NCBI RefSeq assembly: GCF_001642475.1
Contig: NW_019174063.1
Location: 1 to 64,000 of the forward strand
Reading direction: 5' to 3'
DNA from: Fonsecaea monophora
Taxonomy: Eukaryota > Ascomycota > Eurotiomycetes > Chaetothyriales > Herpotrichiellaceae
Length of the DNA stretch: 64,000 bases
This document shows positions 32,182 to 42,522 of the stretch, piece after piece. Position 1 is the first letter of the stretch. Every line of letters begins with the position of its first letter. The translations under genes and the position numbers were made by a program. The notes beneath the pieces are model-generated. The model did no database searches. It saw nothing but the letters and a program-made list of their open reading frames with translations, and was not told the DNA's origin.

Positions 32182-33885
32182 CTAAAGTTTGAAATACCGC
32201 TCGCGCTGTGTCCGCCGTAGGACGAAAGGCACCGTCCCGCCAAAAAGGACGCAGCAGATGTCTCCGGGAAACGTGATCAGTGGTGCCAGACCGAAACGGC
32301 CCTTTTCGGTGAACATGAAGCTTCTACCTTCGCATACCAGCTTCATGTCGGTCGTATATTTCTCATAGTCTCCATCGGCGTGATCCCGTGGCATCCACTG
32401 AGGGAAGTCGTCCTGGTCTTGCAGCCCCTTCCAAAGCCTGTAGAAGGCGGCAAAGTCTTTGCAGTGCTGATCAAGATCATCGTCGGCGCTTCGGTATCTC
32501 GACAACCCTGCACAAAGTGTCAAGCTGAGGGCCGTAACTTTGTCGTCCGCATCGTAAGCTTGGCCATTCACCCCACCAAGGGCTTCAGCCATGATATGAT
32601 CCAGCAGTCCGTCCTGATGTCCAACAGCACGCCTCTCCATTGACAGTCTTCCAAGATCCTCTAAATCCTGTTCGGTGAATCGATATGAACGTCTCACAAC
32701 GTCAACGAGCATGCCTTCAACATGCAAGTCGTCCGCGTTTATCACGAGCTGACTTTCAGATCGCCCAGAAGCATTGTAACAGAAATCTGGGAAGACTCCG
32801 AAATTGCATGCTGTAAGCTCGACGTTGTGATAGAAGGGAAGCCAAGAAAGAACCAAAAGGCTGCTCCAGGTTTCCTCGCTATGGTCCACTGGAGACAGGA
32901 CACGAAGGCCATGGCTTCTTATCAGCATCTTTCCGAGCTCAAGATAGACGGCCTCATCGGTTTTGTTGTAGGCTGGTTGGACAATCAGCTTCTCGTCAGA
33001 TTCAACATGAGCCAGTGGATGGCCTAGAAGGGCGTAAATGTGGTCCTTCTTCCACTGGCACGAAAGCCACCGCGAATGGTTCATCAAACCTAGGAAAGTC
33101 TGGCTAGGATCCGGAGAGGTTTCTCGCCATTTGGGCGACCAATCCAGCCAGTCTGTATGGACGGTCGCGAAAGAAACATCATATCTGAATTCAAGATGTG
33201 GTGCACATCTTGTCGTCCATACGGCGAGTCTCATTAAATCGCGGTAATCAAACTCCTCATTGCCGTATTGACAGACCGATTCTCGCGCCAATCCGACTTC
33301 TTGAATAACCCATGCTCTACTCCACCATGGCAAGTGGTGAAATCTTGATAGAGTTTTCCATCTCGGATCATCAAGCGCAGGATCCTCTGCCAACAGAATG
33401 GGCATGTCATGCACGGACTTGTATTTCGAGATCATCGCAGCATGCTCCATCACAAGAGAAGAAACGTTTCTTGCATCGCCGTACAGATCGTCCCCGAAAT
33501 GCACAAGCACTCTTTTCGCACAGCTGTACACTTTACCCATGAAAGCAACTTGATGGCTTCGTTCTTCATCATGCCATTGGTTGATGCTTACAGCGTCGGC
33601 CCACAGGATTCGAGATCTGTCTGCGAATCGAACTCTCTTGAAGACTGCATTGAGGCTGATAGTGATAGCGAGAGGTCTCCCGTTCCAAAGGACTGAAATT
33701 ATTTGAGTAGGGTCGCCCCGGACATAAGAGACAGCCTCGTAGTCAGGATGATGACCTAACTCGGCGATCAGAAGTCGAAGCGAGACAGGATCGTCCCCCA
33801 CTCCTGGTTGAAGATCTATCATCCTAACCACCTCGCCTTCGAGGAGCGGTAGATAGAGGAGATGTCTAGCGACTGGTCGAGCCAT
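32182..33885 (-). CDS. HET-domain (heterokaryon incompatibility) protein
   Basis: From the first ATG (33885) this is one exon of 567 residues. The HET domain starts near residue 48 with YEAVSYVRGDP, close to the family pattern Y.ALSY.WG, followed by ILWADAVSINQ and the VAFMGKVYSCAKRVLVHFGD stretch that typically closes the domain core. A helical region of about 350 residues without recognisable repeats follows. HET proteins act in non-self recognition and can trigger cell death when two strains fuse. Most family members have no assigned partner, and none is evident here. No NACHT, ankyrin or WD40 part is visible. Upstream in-frame sequence lacks an ATG, so the start is fairly firm unless a small 5' exon exists. 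Confidence 0.88.
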   Translation of the reverse strand: MARPVARHLLYLPLLEGEVVRMIDLQPGVGDDPVSLRLLIAELGHHPDYEAVSYVRGDPTQIISVLWNGRPLAITISLNAVFKRVRFADRSRILWADAVSINQWHDEERSHQVAFMGKVYSCAKRVLVHFGDDLYGDARNVSSLVMEHAAMISKYKSVHDMPILLAEDPALDDPRWKTLSRFHHLPWWSRAWVIQEVGLARESVCQYGNEEFDYRDLMRLAVWTTRCAPHLEFRYDVSFATVHTDWLDWSPKWRETSPDPSQTFLGLMNHSRWLSCQWKKDHIYALLGHPLAHVESDEKLIVQPAYNKTDEAVYLELGKMLIRSHGLRVLSPVDHSEETWSSLLVLSWLPFYHNVELTACNFGVFPDFCYNASGRSESQLVINADDLHVEGMLVDVVRRSYRFTEQDLEDLGRLSMERRAVGHQDGLLDHIMAEALGGVNGQAYDADDKVTALSLTLCAGLSRYRSADDDLDQHCKDFAAFYRLWKGLQDQDDFPQWMPRDHADGDYEKYTTDMKLVCEGRSFMFTEKGRFGLAPLITFPGDICCVLFGGTVPFVLRRTQRERYFKL

Positions 33886-34869
33886 TAGCCGACGATTGCT
33901 CGTCTTTCCTTTAGGGATCAATGTCGACGATCACGGCAACTGAGAATGACAGACTTAATTACTAGAAGCAAAGCATCCTGGACGAACTCCGGGTTTGGAT
34001 CGAAGCAGAGGCTCCTGGAAGATCGTGCAACGATCCAGGTTAATTCGTATTCCACTTGCGCTGCCATTGTTCCACGTCTCAGTCGGGTGCCTAACCGCTC
34101 TCAGAGTCCTCGCCAGTCGCAGATCATCAATAGGCGAGAGGTGTCTCCTGTGTTTGCGCGGTGAGTTTCATCTTCCACTCGGCGGGCACGCAGTTCCTGT
34201 CTCCTATCGCAGTTAGCAATCAGCTCTCGTGAACGGTCGAATCAAACTTCGTCCTAAAGTCTCCTACAGCTCCCACGGGCAAAGGGCAGGCGTATATTGT
34301 CAGGGTTTACTGCATGATGACAATAGTGTGAAACTTGTATTGGGTCCGAATAGTTCTCGTTGTGCCTTTAGCGCAGGCGTCGCCAGTGTCTTCCCCTTAT
34401 CGATAAGAAAGCGCGGGTGGTGCGGTGGTGCGGGGGACCTTCGGTGCTGCCGTAAGTGCCCATTCTGGACCCTTAGAGCCGAACTCCTTCATTTCTAGGC
34501 ATTGAACTAGGCACCCACGACCCTGGAAAAGAAATCGTTGGCCTGGTGGAGCTTTCTCCTCTTCCCCCACTAGCGGGCAGGAAAAGATCAGCTGGACTCA
34601 TAAACTTCAATGAGCCTTTCCCATTATGACATGTTCCTGCGTCACGCGAGATGTTGAGTTGACCAACATTTTTGTCCAAAATCCTTTTGCGTCCAGCCCA
34701 CCACTCACCAAAATTCGCAGCGGGAACTGTTTTTGAAGACCCGTTGCTCACGATCATTCAGCACTGGATGCTGTTGCTCTTTCGATCGCCTTTATTTCTT
34801 CGTTTTCCTAGACTGCTTGCTTCCTCGCATCAACTCTCGGTTGTTCCTAGAAGCACCAACTCCGTCACA
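33886..34869. other. Divergent promoter region
   Basis: Nearly 1 kb between the HET gene (minus) and the glycerol-3-phosphate dehydrogenase gene (plus). Short frames only. Confidence 0.5.
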
Positions 34870-36208
34870 ATGGACGGGCTTCGGGTGAAGATGTCCAGTC
34901 TAACTCCTTATGCAAAGAAGCACAAGGTCACTGTGATCGGTTCCGGAAATTGGTAATGACCGTGCTCTTACTTGTGGGAACTTTACTGACGCAGATAGGG
35001 GATCGACTATCGCCAAACTTGTCGGTGAAAACACACTGGAACACCCGGAGCTATTCGAACGGGAGGTGCAGATGTGGGTTTATGAAGAGGAGGTTGAATT
35101 GGACAAGAAATCAAAACACTACGACGAGGCCTCTGAGTTCAGTAAAGGAAAACAGAAACTCTCCACTCTCATCAACGCCTTCCACGAGAATGTTAAATAC
35201 CTTCCTGGGATTCCTTTGCCTCCCAATGTCGTCGCCAATCCTAGCCTGGTCGACTCGGTCAAGAACTCTACCATTCTGATTTTCAATCTTCCCCACCAAT
35301 TTATTCTCAATCTATGCAAGCAACTCCGTGGCCATATCCTCCCGTTCGCTCGAGGCATCTCGTGCATCAAAGGTGTCAATGTTCACGAGTCCTCCATCAG
35401 CTTGTTTTCCGAGACTATTGGGGAGGAATTGGGAATATACTGTGGTGCCTTGTCTGGAGCAAATATCGCCAGCGAAGTGGCTCAAGAGAAGTTTAGCGAA
35501 ACTACAGTGGCATACGATCCACCGTTGATGGACTCGCAATCACCTACGCCCGCCACATCTCAAGGCCCGAGCCCAGCTTCGAGCCATGTTGACTTGACAA
35601 AACTGGTACACAAGGATGTCTCTGGCAAGCCATCGAAGGTCCAGCTCAAACCGCTTCCCGCCGAATATCACTCCATCGACCACGATACGTTGAAGAAACT
35701 GTTTCACCGTCGATACTTCCACGTGCGAGTAGTCTCTGATGTGGCCGGGGTATCACTGGGTGGTGCTTTGAAGAACGTTGTGGCGGTTGCTGCTGGCTGG
35801 GTTGACGGTTTGGGCTGGGGCGACAATGCCAAGGCTGCAGTAATGCGAATTGGCCTCCTGGAAATGAGAGAATTCGGAAACAGATTCTTCCCTCACACCA
35901 TTCAATCTGACACTTTTACGGTTGAGTCGGCGGGCGTTGCAGATTTGATCACCTCCTGTTCGGGTGGCCGCAACTTTCGGTGTGCCAAAATGAGTATACA
36001 AGAGGGTAAATCGATCGAGGAGATCCAAGAAAGAGAACTCAACGGCCAGAAGCTGCAGGGAGCTTTGACAGCCCATGAAGTAAACAAATTCCTCAAGTAC
36101 AAGGGAATAGAGAAGGACTTTCCTCTACTCACCGCTGTGTACAACATCCTGGAAGGCAAAGAGAAGGCCGAACATCTCCCGGATTTGATCGAACCAGAAG
36201 ACGAGTAA
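34870..36208 (+). CDS. GPD1: Glycerol-3-phosphate dehydrogenase (NAD+)
   Basis: Two exons (34870-34952 and 34999-36208) give 430 residues. The intron join completes the dinucleotide motif GSGNWGSTIAK near residues 24-34. Further signatures are the FNLPHQF and CIKGVN segments, GALSGANIASEVA, the catalytic-lysine region GALKNVVAVAAG, and DLITSCSGGRNFRCA. The enzyme reduces dihydroxyacetone phosphate to glycerol 3-phosphate for glycerol osmolyte and lipid synthesis. A Pro/Ser/Thr-rich insert after YDPP (about residues 205-230) is longer than in yeast and looks like a surface loop. A second in-frame Met lies at codon 8 (MSSLTPYAKK) and could be the real start. There is no clear mitochondrial or PTS1 signal. 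Confidence 0.94.
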
Positions 36209-36656
36209 GTCCGACGCAACTATTTCTGCATGTGTTCTTCCTCAGCGAAATCGGGGAGTTTGTTTTGCCGAAAGTGGCAGAACTTTGTCCGGAAAGACCG
36301 GAGAAGTCTTGGTGTTGACCTACAAGTATGATATGATACCCAGCGACAGAAATGGATGGGTTGAGTGGTATGATACATTGGCCTATGTATGAATATAGCC
36401 ACCTTGGGGATAGACGAAGATTCCTTTAAAGGAAGTCAGTCAGTCGCCCAGGTGTCGGGTGATCCGATGCTTTACCGCGGCCAGGAACCAGACCAGAGCT
36501 TTGATCAATGAATACTCTTGTTTCATTTTGTCTGCTTGTATTCTTTCGTTTCCGCGGATCGTTGACTGAGGGATAGATAGGTCTATACCTCAGCCCAAGG
36601 CCGATCCTCCTCCGCCTCCACTTATCGCCCACGCTGCCGGGTCATCGGACTTAGAC
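36209..36656. other. Intergenic
   Basis: 3' flank of GPD1 and promoter of the UBA4-like gene. Confidence 0.5.
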
Positions 36657-38324
36657 ATGTCGAATCCCAGAGTCCTCGTCACAGAAACACGATCAGAAGA
36701 TGGACGTTACGAAGACCAAATCCGCTCTGCAACGTCGGAGGTGGAACCTCGTTCGTCTTTATCTGCTCTTCTCCCTGCGCCACCTCTTGCTTCCGGAAGA
36801 TATAACCGCCAAATGCTAGTCCCTCAAGTTCGACTCCGAGGTCAAGGGTCTCTGCTAGCCTCCAAAGTCCTTATAATTGGACTAGGCGGCCTCGGTTCAC
36901 CCGCGTCATTGTACCTTGCAGGGGCGGGAATCGGTACATTGGGCCTTATGGACGGCGACGCTGTGGAAATCAGCAATCTCCACCGTCAAATTGTCCACAC
37001 GGAATTTGCTGCACGCCTGGGTCAAAGTAAAGTCCAATCCGCCGCCACGAGATGTCGGGAGCTGAACCCGGAGATCGTGTATGTCTGCCATGAAGAATCG
37101 GCCAGCGCAAGAAATATCCTGGACATCGTGTCACAATATGACCTTGTGCTCGACTGTACCGATAATCCTGCAACGCGCTATTTGATCTCTGACGCCTGCG
37201 TGGTCTCGGGAAAAGTGCTGGTTAGTGGTGCCGCGCAGAGAGGCGATGGCATGCTGATTGTCCTCAATAACCCACCCACTTCTTATGAGGGGGACGAAAA
37301 GGGACCGTGTTATCGCTGTGTTTTTCCTCGTCCACCGGCCCCGGAAACAGTACGAGGGTGTAGCGAAATAGGCATCCTTGGACCTGTGGTTGGGGTTATA
37401 GGGACTTTGATGGCTGGAGAGGCGATCAAGATAATCACGAGCGGCGGGCATATCTCACGTCAACCCAGGGCAGATCAATTTGCGAACGACACGAAAGCTT
37501 CCGTCGAGACGCCGACGCAGAAGAAACAACATACAATGCTCCTGTACAACACCTACGCCTCCGACCCACGAAGTATGTTCCGCACGATCGGTTTGCGAGG
37601 CCGCCGCAAGGATTGTGTAGCATGCGGCGATGACCAGACTCTAGCAACCAAAAATGTGACGAAAGTCTCGGCAGAGGTGATCTCACATGGCAGACTCGAC
37701 TACCAGGCGTTTTGTGGCGTCTTCGAAGATGTTAAACTTCTCGACGAGGACAATAGGATTCACGCTGGAGACTTCCTCCGGAAGCAGGTCGAGGAGGAAA
37801 CACAGCCAGACAGAAGTGGTAAGCAGCAAAGCAAGCCTATTGTGGTGGACGTTCGCGAAGAGCATGAATACGAGCTTGGTCCAAAAGTTCGGGGCAGCTT
37901 AAATATCCCAATCTCGCATATTCTGAGGCACGGAAGCGAAGCCTTTGGTGTCCTTGGGGTGAATCCGGGGGCTAGGGCACCTCCCATGGGACCAGATGGA
38001 GGTATGATCGATCAGGAATCGCATATCCCTGTGATTACGAGACATGACAGCTACCCCACGAAGCCGAGTGGCCACTCGGACCAAATGCCCCCAGGCCCAG
38101 CAAGAGAGACACAAGACAGCGTGAGTGAAGAGCAGTATTCATCGGTGTACTTTGTCTGCCAGCGCGGGAACGACAGCCAAATCGCTGCGCAGAAACTGAT
38201 AGAAAAAATCGAGGCTGATGCGGCAGCAGAACAAGAAGCCGTGCGGAAAAAGAAGTGGGGATGGATCGGAGATGTCAAGGGTGGTATTATCGCTATGGAA
38301 AGACACGCAAGGACAAGCATGTAG
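36657..38324 (+). CDS. UBA4: Adenylyltransferase and sulfurtransferase Uba4/MOCS3
   Basis: Single exon of 555 residues. The N-terminal E1-like (ThiF/MoeB) domain has the ATP motif GLGGLGSPAS near 75, the DGDAVEISNLHRQ segment, zinc-binding CYRC and CVAC pairs, and a Cys at about 235 (GCSEIGILGPVVGV) in the adenylating-domain loop. The C-terminal rhodanese domain begins VVDVREEHEYELG and has its active Cys at about 501 in VCQRGNDS. The enzyme activates and thiolates Urm1 for tRNA wobble-uridine thiolation and, in moulds, the small MOCS2A-like subunit for molybdenum cofactor synthesis (CnxF in Aspergillus). The rhodanese domain carries a long Pro/Gly/Ser-rich insert of about 60 residues just before the active loop, so the protein is longer than yeast Uba4. 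Confidence 0.93.
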   Translation: MSNPRVLVTETRSEDGRYEDQIRSATSEVEPRSSLSALLPAPPLASGRYNRQMLVPQVRLRGQGSLLASKVLIIGLGGLGSPASLYLAGAGIGTLGLMDGDAVEISNLHRQIVHTEFAARLGQSKVQSAATRCRELNPEIVYVCHEESASARNILDIVSQYDLVLDCTDNPATRYLISDACVVSGKVLVSGAAQRGDGMLIVLNNPPTSYEGDEKGPCYRCVFPRPPAPETVRGCSEIGILGPVVGVIGTLMAGEAIKIITSGGHISRQPRADQFANDTKASVETPTQKKQHTMLLYNTYASDPRSMFRTIGLRGRRKDCVACGDDQTLATKNVTKVSAEVISHGRLDYQAFCGVFEDVKLLDEDNRIHAGDFLRKQVEEETQPDRSGKQQSKPIVVDVREEHEYELGPKVRGSLNIPISHILRHGSEAFGVLGVNPGARAPPMGPDGGMIDQESHIPVITRHDSYPTKPSGHSDQMPPGPARETQDSVSEEQYSSVYFVCQRGNDSQIAAQKLIEKIEADAAAEQEAVRKKKWGWIGDVKGGIIAMERHARTSM

Positions 38325-38979
38325 GCTGTCCTCGCAGACTCGAGACGGTTTCCGGTTCTTCAGACACTTGTACTTGTACTATCCCTATTTTTAAGAGTCA
38401 GTAATCTTGAATCACTAACATATGTCCTCGCAATGGATGGAAACGAAATGAATCTCAGAAGGGGAAAGAAAAAGGTATTCGCATTGACCCATAATTGGTC
38501 TCGACCAAAATAGTTGAATCAGCTAGAAGTTGTATCATCATACGATTGCTTTTATTTGATGCTTTTCGAGTAGGAGGGTGCAGTCACAGTTCGTTACATA
38601 CCTAGAAACAAACAGAATCCCAGGAACGATGTTGTTTAGTATCAAGGCAGAAAGGGTCAGTAGAATCATTATGTTTGCCTGATCCAACATCAACAGACAG
38701 CTTTGAGGAGCTATGAAGTTGTAATGCGGATTGAAATGAGAGCGAAAGTTTGGAGTTGAGCTTTGATAGGAAAATTTATCTCGCCGTCTCAGCCTTATCA
38801 TCCGGCGCAAACATCACAAAACAGCCAAGATATGACTCTCTTTCTATTGGCTATATCCATAGCTGCGATCGGGGTATACGATGAAGCGGGAGAACCCTAG
38901 ATGCATCATATCAAAGCTTCCCAGACCTGCCTGCGTTGATTGTTCAACAACGACAAATCCCTCAGCCAATTCCAGAGCC
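38325..38979. other. Intergenic
   Basis: AT-richer region between UBA4 and BIG1-like genes. One minus frame (38538-38810) has no ATG-supported domain and is not called. Confidence 0.5.
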
Positions 38980-40036
38980 ATGCGTCTCTTTCGGCTGTGC
39001 GCTTTGGCGCTGGCCGCTGAATGCGCCCATGGCTATCTCGATACTACGCCCTTCTTCATGTTCTCAACCTCTGAGTATGTTTACACCAATCCTTGAAGTT
39101 TAGGCACATATCAAACTGATCATTGTTCGCCGTACATATAGACTTCTAGCGACGACCTCACACATTCAGTCCGCACCCCTACTGACCTCGGACATCGCAT
39201 TGACCCTCTCCTCGTGCCCTTCTGACTACTACATTCTCGTCTCGCAACCGGGAGTGTCCGCCAAAGACTACTCCCAATCCAGGAGATCTACACCCTTACT
39301 CGCAAAAGCGTTATCGCGTTCCCAGTCCCAAGGGTCGGCCGTCCGGAGTAGCTTGACTGTTCCGGACGTTTTCGGTCGTCTTGAAAGCTCTACATGGGTC
39401 GATGTCTTGAAAACCAAATGCGGCGTCTCGGTGGTTTCTATTGATGCTTCAAGAGAAGGAGGAGGTATTCCGACGAAGGAGTTATCCCCATCACCGCGGC
39501 TGCTCGAGCTTGTCCTCCCAGCGCCATCTGCTGGCTCGAACAGAGCTAGTGACCTCTCTTCGAACGATGCATTCCTGGCCTCTGTGTTAGACCTGCTGCC
39601 AACTCAGAATTACACTGTTCTGTACACGACCAGCCGCTCACAGGGCGGGATGCTGACTGCCCAAGAAGCGGATGGAAAAGAAGCCGCGGAATATGACATG
39701 GACTCGCAAATACAAGAGAGTATGCATCTCGATCTGAGGCGAGATCTTGGTGTGCACGCGGGGGCGAACACGGCTGGGAATAACCAGACCATGATTGACG
39801 GGCCGTTGTTTGATAAGTATCAATTTTTCACTCCTGGTAGGTTGTCTCTTTTCTTACTGCTCATAGCTGGCTCTATCATCTGCTGACATGTCGGCGTAGG
39901 CATCTTCATGGGCTACCTGGTCGGACTCCTCCTGTTATTGATCTTGTACGTGGCCGTTTCCGGCGTGGCCAGTTTGCAAGTCACCTACGCCGCGTTCGAC
40001 AAAGAGCAAGGACAGCTCGCGACAAAGAAGCAGTAG
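38980..40036 (+). CDS. BIG1: BIG1-like ER membrane protein
   Basis: Three exons (38980-39074, 39142-39836, 39900-40036) give 308 residues. A signal peptide (MRLFRLCALALAAECAHG) leads to TTPFFMFS, the family's conserved start of the mature region, and LSSCPSDYYILVSQPGV. One C-terminal membrane segment at about 264-288 (GYLVGLLLLLILYVAV) is followed by a short cytosolic tail ending KKQ. This matches BIG1, a type I ER protein needed for normal beta-1,6-glucan levels in yeast and related to the V-ATPase accessory protein Ac45. The middle region is variable and Ser/Leu-rich, as in other moulds. Both introns restore the frame, and without them neither the signal peptide nor the membrane anchor would belong to one protein. 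Confidence 0.85.
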
Positions 40037-40800
40037 ATTGGGGATCGAATCATTGGCTTTTTGTACGTTGACACATACGAATAGAGCACTGGTTCTCGAA
40101 ACGACTAGTTCCTGAAAGGTGTCGACGACAATCACTCAGAAGGCGTTGCAACATACATTGAATGGGCTGGGGTGGGCGACTTTGAAGATGTGCAATTCAA
40201 TATTTGATGCCCCGCGAACAGGTTGACTGGGAACTATGACCCGGGGGAATGTATAGGTATTAATGTCACATAATTTTATGAAAAGGTGCCAGCAATCTGA
40301 TCCATTCGTTATGTGGCCTACTTGGTTCATTCTTTGCTTGCCACCTGTATGGTCTCTACATACAAGTTCTGTGAATCACTTCGTCTGCCGGATGCCCAAT
40401 GCTGGCAGGCACCAGACTTTGACGATAGAACATCGTGGTCCCATCGCACTTGATTTGACCGCAAAGCAGGTCGATATAGAAGAGGTTTTATAGAGCGACC
40501 TTTAAATGCACCTCTGTCGTTCGAACCTGACCCTTTCTACAATTGAGGTTCCATTATCACGCAAGCTCTCTGCTTTTTGAAACTTTTGACAGTTGAGACG
40601 CCTTTTGTCTTCTACTTGATCCTATCCTGCCCTATCCAACAGGTGTCGAGTGTCGCCAACACCCCTTAACGCTGGAAAACAAACATGGATGTCCGGGATT
40701 GTTTCTCAGATCGCCCGCAAATCTCGTCGGGTCTTTGAGCCGTAAATCCTTTCCAGTTTACTTCTACCAGAATCTCTCACAAGGGGGATGGTCAAGGGAG
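40037..40800. other. Intergenic between convergent genes
   Basis: 3' flanks of BIG1 and LYS12. Nothing else is seen. Confidence 0.5.
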
Positions 40801-42134
40801 TTATAGTCGCTTGATAATGTCGTCCACGACCTCGGTCGTTGTCGCCTTGCCGCCGAGATCGGGAGAGATGAATTTGCCCTCTCCCAGAGACGCGTCCACG
40901 GCGTTGTACACCAGCTGCGCGGCTTCGGGCAGGTCCAAGAACTCCAGCATGACGCCCACGCTCCGGATGGTCGCTATCGGGTTGGCGATGCCCTTGCCCT
41001 CGATGTCCGGGGCCGATCCGTGGCAGGGTTCGCCGATGATGATGCCTTCACCGACGTTGGCGCTGGGCACGAGGCCGAGCGAGCCGACCAGCGCGGCGGC
41101 ACCGTCGCTCAGGAGATCCCCGTACAGGTTGGGCGCGACGATGACGTCGTAGTACTGCGGTTGGAGGAACAGCTTGTACACCATGCTGTCGACGATCTGC
41201 TCCTCGATTTTCAGCGAGGAGAACTGCGGCTGAGAGAGACATTCGCGCGCCGTGGAGCGGAAGAGCCCATCCGTCTGGGAGAGGACGTTGGATTTGTGCG
41301 TGATGGTGACCATGCCTTGCTTCTGCGCCGACGAACCCTGCTGGGGTTGTTCCCGCATCCGCTGCCGGCGCAGTGCGATCTCGCCCGCGATGTTCGCGAT
41401 CCGCCAGCTCGCCTTGCTCGATATCCGTTTGATCGCCTCGGCGATCTCCCCCCCTTCTCCGTCGCTGTAGGTCTTCTCTTCCTTCACGTACAGGTCCTCG
41501 GTGTTTTCGCGCACGATGACCATGTCGATAGGGTGCGGGACGGGCGATTGGAAGGCCGGGGAGAGAGTCGTCTTACAAGGGCGGACGTTGGCGTAGAGGG
41601 ACAGTTTCTTGCGCAGGGCCACGATCGGAGACGTGTACCCTTGGACTTTTGTTGTAGGGGAGCTGTTTGGCAAGAAGAGCGCAATGTGTCAGTCATCTGG
41701 TTTGTGACTGAAGCTTAGGCGTCCCCAGAAAGAGCCAAGCTGTAGGGGATATTGCTCACCTCACAGCCCCGAACAATGCGCCGTCACATTCTTTCTGCAG
41801 TGTCTCTACCGTCTTGTCTGGCAGCGCAGTGCCAGTGCGCTTGAAGCACTCGAAGCCTGCATCGAGGTCGACAAAGGAGAACTTCAGGCCCAGCGACGAG
41901 GGGAGCGACTCGAGAATGCGTTTGCCGGCCTGAAAGCACGAGTATTAGGGCATGAACACTAACATGGCCGATGGCTGTGGGAAAGCTGGGAGACGGTTCA
42001 AGACTCGTACCGGAATGACTTCGCGCCCGATCCCGTCACCGGGGATGAGACCTGTTTGTTGACGCGCATGTCAGCGTAATGGTGTAGAATACCTGGCGAG
42101 TGAACATACCTATCCGCAACGTTCGACCTGCCAT
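40801..42134 (-). CDS. LYS12: Homoisocitrate dehydrogenase
   Basis: Four exons (42134-42110, 42051-42011, 41929-41760, 41662-40801) give 365 residues, close to yeast Lys12 (371). The enzyme oxidatively decarboxylates homoisocitrate to 2-oxoadipate in the fungal alpha-aminoadipate lysine pathway. Visible motifs are GLIPGDGIGREVIP at the N-terminus, LYANVRPCKT, the family-specific VIVRENTEDLYVKEE, ITHKSNVL, the metal-binding block NLYGDLLSDGAA and GSAPDIEGKGIANP. VIVRENTEDLYVKEE separates it from isopropylmalate and NAD-isocitrate dehydrogenases. No clear mitochondrial presequence is seen. Third codon positions look rich in G/C, like the SDR gene at 26843, but the gene is a standard fungal one, so this does not suggest transfer. 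Confidence 0.93.
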
Positions 42135-42522
42135 ATCTATAGCGAGATTTGCTTGAGTGAAGAAGGACCCTATTACTGCGCGAAGTGGAGGAGAAAATAA
42201 TTGCTCGTTGGAGAAGCTCCAGCGCAAGGCTGAGCCCCCACAGCTCTCCGCTATCGGAACAACCTCAACCTCGTTGGGGAGACGAGCTTCTTTTGACAAG
42301 GCTTTGCGACCATGCAAACCACATGTACGTGCTAGGCTACTGACGTCCTCGCCATCATTTCAATATGCATCATCACGGTCACGACTTTGTATACGCATTT
42401 AGTGCCCTACCAAGCATGAGCCATAGCAACCAAAGTCACATCCATACACAAAATACCAAAAGTATAGCCCCAGAACCGTCAGTCGTCTTAGATTTAACCT
42501 CATGATATATCGGGAATTAACG
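42135..42522. other. Intergenic
   Basis: Promoter of LYS12 and 3' flank of the AME1-like gene. Nothing else is seen. Confidence 0.5.
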
